Origin: Marinirhabdus sp050859505
GTDB taxonomy: Bacteria > Bacteroidota > Bacteroidia > Flavobacteriales > Flavobacteriaceae
Reading direction: 5' to 3'
Length of the DNA stretch: 64,000 nt
Assembly (NCBI RefSeq): GCF_050859505.1
Contig: NZ_CP193934.1
Coordinates: forward strand, 1-64,000
In this document: positions 56,526-64,000 of the stretch, piece by piece
Numbering within the stretch: the first letter of the stretch is position 1
Layout of the letters: each line of letters begins with the position of its first letter
Translations under genes and position numbers: made by a program
The notes under the pieces: generated by a model
Database searches by the model: none
The model's input: the letters and a program-made list of their open reading frames with translations, nothing else
What the model was told of the DNA's origin: nothing

Positions 56526-57443
56526 ATGCTGGTAAAAACAAAATTTAGTATTAAAGATCTCGAAAACCTAAGCGGTATAAAAGCGCATACTATTAGGATT
56601 TGGGAAAAGCGTTATGGATTATTAGAACCCTCAAGAACAGACACCAACATAAGAGCTTATAATCTGGATAGCTTAAAAAAGCTTCTCAATATTAAGTTTC
56701 TGTATGAGCAAGGGTACAAAATTTCAAAAATTGCAGTTTTAAATAAAGAAGAACTCGCGGCTATGGTTACCGAGCTCGCAAAATGTAACGAAGAGGAACA
56801 TTCAATTTTCAGTTTTAAAATGGCTATGTTTCAATTTGATCAGCAACTATTTGCTACTACATATCAAGCGCTGTTGTTAAACCACACCTTTCCAGAAATA
56901 TTTCAAACAGTTTTTATACCCCTTTTAACAGAATTAGGTATTCTATGGCAAACAGGTACGATAGATCCCTGTCATGAGCGCTTTGTTTCAGAAATGATCA
57001 AACAAAAAATAGTGCTCAATATTGAAAGTCAATACCAATATCTCGGAAACACTTTGGCAGAACCTCCAACCTTTGCGCTTTTTCTTCCTTACAAAGAGAT
57101 TCACGATATTGGCTTGGTATATGCCAATTATTTATGCGTAAGTCACGGGATAAACACAATTTATTTGGGCGGTAACATCTCTTTAAATAGCTTGAAGGAA
57201 GTGGTAAAACATCATGAAAAAATTGTGTTTCTAACGTACCTCACCGTAGAACCTTCTCACCAAAGCATTCAGGATTTTTGTGAGCAGTACAATACACATA
57301 TTGGTGTTCGTGAAAAAAATCCTCTTTGGCTTATGGGAAGTAAAGTTTGTTCTTTGGAAAATAAAAAATTGCCAAAAAATGTTACCGCTATTAAAAGTAT
57401 ACAACACTTAACAGAAGCACTACAAAACTTAAAAAAACGATAA
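56526..57443 (+). CDS. MerR-family regulator with B12-binding-like domain (CarH/LitR type)
   Basis: A 305-residue regulator. Residues 1-75 form a MerR HTH (FSIKDLENLSGIKAHTIRIW, KRYGLLEPSRT). Then comes a helical cobalamin-cap-like domain (95-170), and a Rossmann domain with EIHDIG at 191-196, a variant of the DxHxxG motif that supplies the cobalt ligand. In light sensors of the CarH type the cap has WH plus a W-x9-EH motif. Here W141 and E151 are kept, but the following residues are Gln142 and Arg152. It precedes crtI on the same strand by 55 bases, so control of the carotenoid genes is likely. ATG 56526 opens the HTH and is chosen over 56475. Confidence 0.85.
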   Translation: MLVKTKFSIKDLENLSGIKAHTIRIWEKRYGLLEPSRTDTNIRAYNLDSLKKLLNIKFLYEQGYKISKIAVLNKEELAAMVTELAKCNEEEHSIFSFKMAMFQFDQQLFATTYQALLLNHTFPEIFQTVFIPLLTELGILWQTGTIDPCHERFVSEMIKQKIVLNIESQYQYLGNTLAEPPTFALFLPYKEIHDIGLVYANYLCVSHGINTIYLGGNISLNSLKEVVKHHEKIVFLTYLTVEPSHQSIQDFCEQYNTHIGVREKNPLWLMGSKVCSLENKKLPKNVTAIKSIQHLTEALQNLKKR

Positions 57444-57498
57444 AATTTGATGGACATTGTCTTTTTTGTTCAGTATTTTTATAAATTTGTTAAACAAA

Positions 57499-58962
57499 AT
57501 GAAACAAAACATCGCTCTTATCGGGTCTGGATTTTCCTCCTTGGCAGCCGCTTCTTACCTCGCCAAAGCTGGCAACAAGGTAACTATATATGAAAAAAAC
57601 AGCACCGTTGGCGGGCGCGCAAGGCAACTAAACAAACAAGGTTTTACCTTCGATATTGGTCCAACGTGGTACTGGATGCCAGATGTTTTTGAACGCTTTT
57701 TTGGTGATTTTGGCACAAAGCCATCAGAGTATTACAAGCTTATAAAATTGGCTCCAGCTTATTCGGTGTATTTTGGAGAAAATGATAGTATTACCATTGA
57801 AGATACTTTAGAAAAAATATGTGCTGCTTTTGAAGCTGAAGAAAAAGGAAGCTCAGAACAACTTAAAAAGTTTATTGCCAAGGCACAGAGCAATTACGAA
57901 ATTGCCATAAAAGATTTGGTCTACAGACCCGGAGTTTCTCCACTAGAACTAGTAACACCTGTTACTATGAAAAAAATAGGGCAATTTTTTAGCACTATTA
58001 GTAAGGAAGTAAGACGCGAATTTAAAAATCCAAGATTGGTGGCTATTCTAGAATTTCCAGTCTTGTTTTTGGGCGCAAAACCTTCGAACACACCTGCCTT
58101 TTACAGCTTTATGAATTATGCAGACTTTGGATTAGGAACTTTTCATCCTAAAGACGGTATGTATTCAGTTATTAAAGGCATGAAAACTCTTGCAGAAAGC
58201 TTAGGAGTAAATATTAAGACCAGTCAAAATGTAGAAAAAATAAACGTAGAAAACGGAATTGCAACTTCGTTAGTAGTTAATGGGACTACCATTATAGCAG
58301 ATTTAATTTTAAGTGGCGCAGACTACCACCATACCGAAACCTTATTGCCAAATCAATACAGACAGTATTCTGAAGCCTATTGGGAGAAAAGAACTTTTGC
58401 CCCATCATCTTTATTGTTCTATGTAGGTTTTGACAAAAAAATTGAAAACGTAGAACATCATACGTTATTTTTTGATGTAGATTTTGAAGCCCACGCGTAT
58501 ACTATTTACGACAACCCCTCTTGGCCGGAAGACCCACTTTTTTATGCAAGTTTTCCTTCCAAAACAGATAGTAGCGCAGCGCCAGCTGGAAAAGAAGCTG
58601 CCATATTTTTAATACCATTAGCACCAGGAATTGAAGATAATGAGGACATACGGGAACACTATTTCAATAAAATAATGACCCGATTTGAGCATCTTACAAA
58701 CCAGCATGTAAGAAATTACGTTATATTTAAAGAATCGTATTGCATAAACGATTTTGTTGCAGATTACAACTCGTACAAAGGCAATGCCTACGGGTTGGCA
58801 AATACCTTGATGCAAACCGCTTTTTTAAGACCTAAATTGAAAAGCAAAAAAGTAAAAAATTTGTATTTTACCGGTCAATTATCGGTTCCGGGACCTGGTG
58901 TTCCACCATCTTTAATTTCCGGAAAGTTAGTAGCTAGTTTAATTGAAAAACACCATTCGTGA
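57499..58962 (+). CDS. crtI: Phytoene desaturase
   Basis: CrtI introduces double bases into phytoene to make lycopene. The 487-residue FAD enzyme starts IALIGSGFSSLAAASYLAKA, then YEKNSTVGGRARQLNKQGFT and DIGPTWYWMPDVFERFF, and ends with the family motif LYFTGQLSVPGPGVPPSLIS. The ATG at 57499 opens the nucleotide-binding strand and is preferred over 57457. Its stop overlaps the crtB start as GTGA. It is the first structural gene of the carotenoid cluster. Confidence 0.95.
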   Translation: MKQNIALIGSGFSSLAAASYLAKAGNKVTIYEKNSTVGGRARQLNKQGFTFDIGPTWYWMPDVFERFFGDFGTKPSEYYKLIKLAPAYSVYFGENDSITIEDTLEKICAAFEAEEKGSSEQLKKFIAKAQSNYEIAIKDLVYRPGVSPLELVTPVTMKKIGQFFSTISKEVRREFKNPRLVAILEFPVLFLGAKPSNTPAFYSFMNYADFGLGTFHPKDGMYSVIKGMKTLAESLGVNIKTSQNVEKINVENGIATSLVVNGTTIIADLILSGADYHHTETLLPNQYRQYSEAYWEKRTFAPSSLLFYVGFDKKIENVEHHTLFFDVDFEAHAYTIYDNPSWPEDPLFYASFPSKTDSSAAPAGKEAAIFLIPLAPGIEDNEDIREHYFNKIMTRFEHLTNQHVRNYVIFKESYCINDFVADYNSYKGNAYGLANTLMQTAFLRPKLKSKKVKNLYFTGQLSVPGPGVPPSLISGKLVASLIEKHHS

Positions 58963-59801
58963 AAGTACTTTTTGACATCGTATCCAACACTTGCAGTAAG
59001 CAAGTAACTAATGCCTACAGCACTTCCTTCTCGTTGGCAGCAAAAATGCTGGCACCTGGTATTAGGCAGGATATTTATAACATTTATGGTTTTGTTCGCT
59101 TTGCAGATGAGATCGTCGACAGCTTTCATGAGTATGATAAAGCAGTACTTTTTGATAGGTTTGAAAAAGACTTAGACTTAGCGCTTACCGAAAAAATAAG
59201 CTTAAATCCTATTCTTAATTCTTTTCAACATACAGCACATAAATACAATATAGATGGAAAACTAATTGCTTCTTTCATGAAAAGTATGCGCTTAGACCTC
59301 AGTAAATCTGAATATTTAACCGAGGAGGAATACAAAGATTACATCTACGGCTCTGCCGATGTGGTTGGACTTATGTGTCTAAAAGTATTTGTAAAAGGCA
59401 ATACCGAAAAATACGAGGAACTGAAAAGCTCCGCTATGTCACTGGGATCTGCATTTCAAAAAGTGAATTTTTTACGAGATTTAAAGGAAGATTTTGAAGG
59501 TTTAAGCCGAACCTATTTCCCTAACACCAATTTAAATGCGTTAGATGAAATTTCTAAAAAACAAATTATAGACGATATCGAAGAAGATTTCAGAAAAGGA
59601 TACCAAGGCATTTTAAACCTTCCAACCGAAGCAAAATTTGGCGTTTTTATAGCCTATCGCTACTACCGAAAACTCCTTAAAAAATTAGCAAATACCCCAG
59701 CACTCGAAATCAAAAATTCCAGAATACGCGTTCCTAATTACCAGAAATTTGGGATATTGACCCGAAGCTATGTAAAATATCAATTAAAACTTGTACGATA
59801 G
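58959..59801 (+). CDS. crtB: Phytoene synthase
   Basis: CrtB condenses two geranylgeranyl diphosphates to phytoene. Its 280 residues include STSFSLAAKMLAPGIRQDIY, the first Asp-rich motif FADEIVDSF, YIYGSADVVGLMCLKVF and the second Asp-rich motif NFLRDLKEDF. It starts at GTG (58959), overlapping the crtI stop by four bases, and there is no better ATG because the conserved N-terminus begins there. No geranylgeranyl diphosphate synthase gene lies in the cluster. Confidence 0.95.
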   Translation: MKVLFDIVSNTCSKQVTNAYSTSFSLAAKMLAPGIRQDIYNIYGFVRFADEIVDSFHEYDKAVLFDRFEKDLDLALTEKISLNPILNSFQHTAHKYNIDGKLIASFMKSMRLDLSKSEYLTEEEYKDYIYGSADVVGLMCLKVFVKGNTEKYEELKSSAMSLGSAFQKVNFLRDLKEDFEGLSRTYFPNTNLNALDEISKKQIIDDIEEDFRKGYQGILNLPTEAKFGVFIAYRYYRKLLKKLANTPALEIKNSRIRVPNYQKFGILTRSYVKYQLKLVR

Positions 59802-59804
59802 GTT

Positions 59805-60254
59805 ATGATGATTGCTTTTTGGATTTTAATATTTTTAATCACTTTTAGTATCATGGAGTTTATGGCGTGGTTTACCCATAAATATGTGATGCACGGTTTT
59901 TTATGGGCATTGCATAAAGATCATCACAAAAAAGATCACAACAGTTGGTGGGAGCGTAACGACTTTTTCTTCATCTTTTATGCCGGCGTAAGTATCGCTT
60001 GTTTTATAGGGTGGCAATACTACGGTTTTTGGGCAGGCTTGCCTATTGGACTTGGAATTTTCGCCTACGGTGTTGCTTATTTTATGGTACACGACATCTT
60101 TATCCACCAACGTTTTAAGCTGTTTCGTAATGCAAATAACTGGTATGCAAAAGGCATTAGACGTGCTCATAAAATGCATCATAAACATTTAGGAAAAGGC
60201 GAAGGAGAGTGCTTTGGAATGTTAGTCCCTCCTGTAAAATATTTTAAAAAATAG
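59805..60254 (+). CDS. crtZ: Beta-carotene hydroxylase
   Basis: CrtZ hydroxylates the two beta rings of beta-carotene to give zeaxanthin. It is a 149-residue membrane di-iron enzyme of the fatty-acid hydroxylase superfamily. The His boxes are all present: HKYVMH, HKDHHKKDH, HDIFIHQRF and HKMHHKHLG, placed between membrane helices. It is three bases downstream of crtB and four upstream of crtY, so the four genes form one operon. A second ATG at 59808 is an equal start. Confidence 0.95.
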   Translation: MMIAFWILIFLITFSIMEFMAWFTHKYVMHGFLWALHKDHHKKDHNSWWERNDFFFIFYAGVSIACFIGWQYYGFWAGLPIGLGIFAYGVAYFMVHDIFIHQRFKLFRNANNWYAKGIRRAHKMHHKHLGKGEGECFGMLVPPVKYFKK

Positions 60255-60258
60255 CTAG

Positions 60259-60945
60259 ATGAAATACCTTTATCTATGGCTTAATTTAGGCTCTTTTATT
60301 GTTCCTTTTTTATTCAGTTTTCATCCTAAGATTCAGTTTTACAAAAAGTGGAAAGGTTTTTTACTAGGCGTTATCGTGATGATGGCCATCTTTATTCCTT
60401 GGGATATTGCTTTTACCCACAATGGCTTTTGGGGATTTAACGAAGCGTATATTACGGGTTATAAATTATTCAACTTACCTATTGAAGAATGGTTGTTCTT
60501 CTTTTGTATACCGTATGCCTGCATTTTCACACATTATTCCATTTTAGCTATCAATAAAAACTTTAAGTTTTCTGAAAAAACGGTGCAAATAGTTTATGTA
60601 CTTCTTGTATCAGTTTTAATCGTGACACTTTGGTATTCTTACGACAAATGGTACCCATTTGTAAATTTTATATATGCCCTATTAATTTTAGGACTTGTAT
60701 ATAACCGAAACAGACCATCACTTCAATCTTTTTTTGCCACGTATTTAATTATCCTTATTCCATTTTTTCTGGTAAATGGTATCTTAACCGGAACCGGAAT
60801 TGACGATCACGTAGTTTGGTATAATAATGATGAAAACTTAGGTATTAGACTGCTTACTATTCCTATAGAAGACGTAATTTACAATTTAGCAATGTTGTTA
60901 ACGGTCTTTAGTATTACAGAATATTTTAGCATTAAAAATGGATAG
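60259..60945 (+). CDS. crtY: Lycopene beta-cyclase, CrtYcd (heterodimer-fused) type
   Basis: Lycopene cyclase closes the beta-ionone rings of lycopene. The 228-residue, six-helix protein has two homologous halves, each with a P-x-E-[ED] motif: LPIEEWLFFFCIPYACIFTH and TIPIEDVIYNLAMLL, the fused form of the CrtYc/CrtYd pair. This differs from the soluble FAD-linked CrtY. It is last in the operon, so the cluster makes zeaxanthin, a typical yellow pigment of flavobacteria. Confidence 0.92.
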   Translation: MKYLYLWLNLGSFIVPFLFSFHPKIQFYKKWKGFLLGVIVMMAIFIPWDIAFTHNGFWGFNEAYITGYKLFNLPIEEWLFFFCIPYACIFTHYSILAINKNFKFSEKTVQIVYVLLVSVLIVTLWYSYDKWYPFVNFIYALLILGLVYNRNRPSLQSFFATYLIILIPFFLVNGILTGTGIDDHVVWYNNDENLGIRLLTIPIEDVIYNLAMLLTVFSITEYFSIKNG

Positions 60946-61056
60946 TTTACAGGATGCTGTTCTTGTAGCCACTAGTTTATAAGTGTTGGAATTATAAGGT
61001 ATTCTATTCTTTATAAATTTTGAAATCTAATTCGTAGTGTTTTGTTTGATTGTATT

Positions 61057-63252
61057 CTAATTTCCTACTTCGCTCATAAATTTAATTCGGTATAAGCGCA
61101 GTTCGTCTGTATCGTAATCGCCATCAAACTCTTCCATAGCCGCTTCAATACTATCGGTTTCGGCTTCTAGGAAATAATCATGAAGCTCTTCTTGTTGGTC
61201 TTCGTCTAAGGCATCGTCCACCCAATAGCTAATATTTAGCTTGGTACCACTAAAAACAATGGCTTCCATTTCATCCATTAAGGCATTCATTTCAATCCCC
61301 TTGGCTGAAGCAATGTCGTCCAGCGCCAACTTTCTATCTACGTTTTGAATGATATACAGTTTAAGTCCACTATTACTTCCTGTGGACTTTACAACAAAGT
61401 CGTCCGGACGTTCAATTTCATTTTCATCCACATAGGTGGATATAAGAGCCACGATAGATTTTCCATATTTCTTTGCTTTTCCATCTCCCACACCATGAAC
61501 ATTGGCGAGCTCTTCCAGAGTAATAGGATACTTCAACGCCATATCTTCCAAAGAAGGATCTTGAAAAATAACATACGGAGGTAAATTCATTTTTTGAGCC
61601 AGACGTTTGCGTTCGGCTTTCAGCAATTTAAATAATTGCTCATCGGTTACAGAGCCGCCTCCTTTTTGATTGGTAATTATAGAATCGTCACTTGTTGGTT
61701 TATAGGAGTGATCTTCCGTCATCATAAAACTCGAGGGTGTCTTAATAAAATCCAGCCCTTTTTGTTGGATTTTAATAACCCCATAGGTTTCAATATCCTT
61801 AGATAACATTTCAGTCACCAACACTTGGCGCAAGAGAGCCATCCAGTATTCCGAGGATTCATCACTACCTATTCCAAAAAACGATAATTGGTCGGTACGG
61901 TGCGATTTAATCATCGCGTTAATTTTACCTACCAAAACGTTCACTATTTCTTTACTTTTATATTGTTGGTTGGTTTCTTTAACCACTTTCAATAACTTTA
62001 CTACATTGTCTTTTGCTTCGTTTTGTTTTTTTGGATTGCGCATATTATCGTCCATCTGGCCGCCATCACCAGTTTCATTATCAAATTCTTCCCCAAAATA
62101 ATGGAGAATAAATTTTCTTCTGGACATAGAAGTTTCCGCAAAAGCCACTACTTCTTGTAAGAGTGCGTGACCAATTTCTTGTTCGGCCACGGGCTTACCG
62201 CTCATAAATTTTTCCAGCTTTTCTATATCCTTATACCCGTAAAAAGCAAGACAATACCCTTCTCCTCCATCACGACCCGCGCGTCCGGTTTCCTGGTAAT
62301 AACTTTCTATACTTTTAGGAATGTCATTATGAATTACAAAACGAACATCTGGTTTATCAATTCCCATCCCAAATGCTATGGTAGCCACCACAACATCTGC
62401 ATCTTCCATAAGAAACATGTCTTGATGTCTCACTCTTGTTTTAGCGTCTAAGCCTGCATGATAAGGAATGGCATTAATCCCATTTACCTGAAGGGTTTGA
62501 GCCAATTCTTCCACCCGCTTTCGGCTTAAACAATAAATAATACCGCTTTTGCCTTCGTATTGTTTTACAAAACGCGTGATATCTGCATCTACGTTTTTAG
62601 TCTTAAGTCTTATTTCGTAAAAAAGATTGGGTCTATTAAAAGACGCTTTAAAGGTATTGGCATCCTGAATGGCCAGATTCTTTAAAATATCTTCTTGTAC
62701 TTTTGGTGTTGCAGTAGCTGTCAATCCTATAATAGGAATGTTATCGCCTATTCGCTGAATAATTTTGCGTAGGTTTCGATATTCGGGTCTAAAATCGTGA
62801 CCCCATTCGCTAATACAATGCGCCTCGTCTATTGCCAAAAACGAAATAGTTTGGGTTTGTAAAAAATTTACATATTCTTCTTTGGTAAGTGATTCTGGGG
62901 CAACATACAACAGCTTTGTAATGCCGCTATCAATATCGCTCATTACTTTTTTTACCTCTGTTTTATTCAAAGACGAATTGAGAACATGTGCAATCCCCTC
63001 TTCAGAAGAAAGTGCTCGCAATGCATCCACTTGGTTTTTCATTAAAGCAATAAGAGGCGAAACTACTATAGCAGTTCCTTCCTGCATAAGAGCAGGAAGT
63101 TGGTAGCAAAGTGATTTACCACCACCGGTAGGCATTATTACAAAAGTGTCATCTTGTGCCAACACACTTTTTATCACCTCTTCTTGAAGACCTTTGAATT
63201 TCGAAAAACCAAAATACTTCTTGAGAGCTGCGTATAAATCTAATTCAGCCAC
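61057..63252 (-). CDS. recQ: ATP-dependent DNA helicase RecQ
   Basis: RecQ is a 3'-5' helicase that processes stalled forks and recombination intermediates. Motifs: FGFSKFKGLQEEVI, Walker A PTGGGKSLCYQLPA, DEAH box AIDEAHCISEWGHDFRPEY, GLTATAT, IAFGMGIDKPDVRFVIHND and QETGRAGRDG. The RecQ zinc-binding helix and winged-helix follow, with an HRDC domain near residues 540-610 (RLAQKMNLPPYVIFQD). The length of 731 includes an acidic C-terminal extension. It starts at GTG (63252), as no in-frame ATG is available nearby. Confidence 0.95.
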   Translation of the reverse strand: MAELDLYAALKKYFGFSKFKGLQEEVIKSVLAQDDTFVIMPTGGGKSLCYQLPALMQEGTAIVVSPLIALMKNQVDALRALSSEEGIAHVLNSSLNKTEVKKVMSDIDSGITKLLYVAPESLTKEEYVNFLQTQTISFLAIDEAHCISEWGHDFRPEYRNLRKIIQRIGDNIPIIGLTATATPKVQEDILKNLAIQDANTFKASFNRPNLFYEIRLKTKNVDADITRFVKQYEGKSGIIYCLSRKRVEELAQTLQVNGINAIPYHAGLDAKTRVRHQDMFLMEDADVVVATIAFGMGIDKPDVRFVIHNDIPKSIESYYQETGRAGRDGGEGYCLAFYGYKDIEKLEKFMSGKPVAEQEIGHALLQEVVAFAETSMSRRKFILHYFGEEFDNETGDGGQMDDNMRNPKKQNEAKDNVVKLLKVVKETNQQYKSKEIVNVLVGKINAMIKSHRTDQLSFFGIGSDESSEYWMALLRQVLVTEMLSKDIETYGVIKIQQKGLDFIKTPSSFMMTEDHSYKPTSDDSIITNQKGGGSVTDEQLFKLLKAERKRLAQKMNLPPYVIFQDPSLEDMALKYPITLEELANVHGVGDGKAKKYGKSIVALISTYVDENEIERPDDFVVKSTGSNSGLKLYIIQNVDRKLALDDIASAKGIEMNALMDEMEAIVFSGTKLNISYWVDDALDEDQQEELHDYFLEAETDSIEAAMEEFDGDYDTDELRLYRIKFMSEVGN

Positions 63253-63447
63253 GCTGGTTTTATTATAAATGTTATGTTATTGATTCTAATTAAAATTGTA
63301 TAAACAGGGGAACAATTGTAATTTTGCAACCATTACTGTAAAACTGTATCTTTTACATGTATATTGTGAGTACCAGAAAAAATGTCTTTTTCATTTACTA
63401 AATATACTAATTTCTGAAACAGTTGCAAACTTATTAATGCGCAAATT

Positions 63448-64000
63448 TTGAATAGAACCTCACAGATTATCTCCGTTGCCAAGCAAACTATTGAAACCGA
63501 AAGCAAAGCCATTATGTATTTGGCTCAGTTAGTAGATGAAGAGTTTGCCGAAGCAGTCGAAACTATTTACAACTCTAAGGGTAGAGTCGTAATTACGGGT
63601 ATTGGAAAAAGTGCCAATATCGCTACTAAAATTGTGGCAACACTCAACTCTACCGGAACACCTGCTATTTTTATGCACGCCGCAGATGCCATTCACGGCG
63701 ATTTAGGAACTATTCTAGCAGACGACGTCGTTATATGCATTTCTAAAAGTGGCAATACACCCGAAATTAAAGTCTTGGTACCTCTTATTAAAAGCAGAGG
63801 AAATAAATTAATCGCTATTACCTCGAACCGAGAATCATTTTTAGGAGTTCAATCCAATTTTGTGATGCACGCCTATGCTGAAAAAGAAGCATGCCCAAAC
63901 AATTTAGCGCCTACCACAAGCACCACCGCACAATTAGTAATTGGTGATGCCTTGGCGATGGCACTTCTGGATTTACGCGGATTTTCAAGTAAGGATTTTG
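63448..64000 (+). CDS. kdsD: Arabinose-5-phosphate isomerase KdsD/KpsF, partial
   Basis: This frame runs off the right edge at 64000 (184 codons seen). Its SIS domain reads VVITGIGKSANIATKIVATL, STGTPAIFMHAADAIHGDLG, VVICISKSGNTPEIKVLVPL and CPNNLAPTTSTTAQLVIGDA, the typical sequence of D-arabinose 5-phosphate isomerase. That enzyme makes the precursor of Kdo for lipopolysaccharide. The start is most likely TTG at 63448 (MNRTSQIISVAKQTIE), because the nearest ATG (63437) is out of frame and meets a stop. The missing part should include the CBS pair. Confidence 0.9.
   Translation, partial: MNRTSQIISVAKQTIETESKAIMYLAQLVDEEFAEAVETIYNSKGRVVITGIGKSANIATKIVATLNSTGTPAIFMHAADAIHGDLGTILADDVVICISKSGNTPEIKVLVPLIKSRGNKLIAITSNRESFLGVQSNFVMHAYAEKEACPNNLAPTTSTTAQLVIGDALAMALLDLRGFSSKDF

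Overview
The window is a chromosomal segment from a marine-type member of the Flavobacteriaceae (Bacteroidota). The evidence is the AT-rich sequence, the Bacteroidota promoter pattern (TTG, about 19 bases, TAnnTTTG), proteins with signal peptides and type IX secretion (T9SS) C-terminal sorting domains, a TonB-dependent receptor paired with a DUF4249 lipoprotein, a transketolase split into two genes, and a zeaxanthin-type carotenoid cluster. Base 1 is the first base of dnaA, so the record was probably rotated to the replication initiator.

Layout. 1-8.5 kb: dnaA, a low-molecular-weight phosphatase, a secreted sugar dehydrogenase, an RsmI-like methylase, two paralogous exported lysozyme-like proteins, then dapF-GNAT-mltG on the minus strand (diaminopimelate and peptidoglycan processing). 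8.6-18 kb: HtrA protease, long-form GAPDH, an AsmA/DUF748-like protein, a TPR protein, a DEAD-box helicase, trmD, a hydrolase and rplS. 18-25.6 kb: a 0.9-kb non-coding stretch, monomeric isocitrate dehydrogenase, a TonB receptor with its DUF4249 lipoprotein, and murQ. 25.6-32.4 kb: a minus-strand locus made of a TPR-membrane-AraC regulator, a TPR-membrane protein and a giant T9SS adhesin. The regulator carries a frameshift and the adhesin an in-frame TAG. 32.4-39.6 kb: a complete minus-strand rRNA operon (16S, tRNA-Ile, tRNA-Ala, 23S, 5S) with three tandem promoters and, beyond 5S, two copies of an unrecognised structured element. 39.3-43 kb: a flavobacterial structured RNA, then thrS-infC-rpmI-rplT, where infC starts at ATA. 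43-51 kb: a minus-strand housekeeping run (tgt, LptF/G permease, EamA transporter, accA, dnaB, a zinc-ribbon membrane protein, a conserved protein of unknown role). 51-56 kb: split transketolase, an FKBP lipoprotein, an S4 protein, a phosphoribosyltransferase and aroK. 56-61 kb: tRNA-Lys, tRNA-Leu and a MerR/B12-type regulator followed by crtI-crtB-crtZ-crtY. 61-64 kb: recQ and the start of a kdsD/kpsF gene that runs off the window.

Most of the window is ordinary core genome. The parts that repay a second look are the damaged regulator-adhesin locus, the repeated elements behind 5S, the triplicated rRNA promoter whose core recurs at the tRNA-Lys promoter, the ATA start of infC, and the B12-type regulator that lacks two residues expected of a light sensor. 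No CRISPR array, intact insertion sequence, prophage or obvious defence system was seen.
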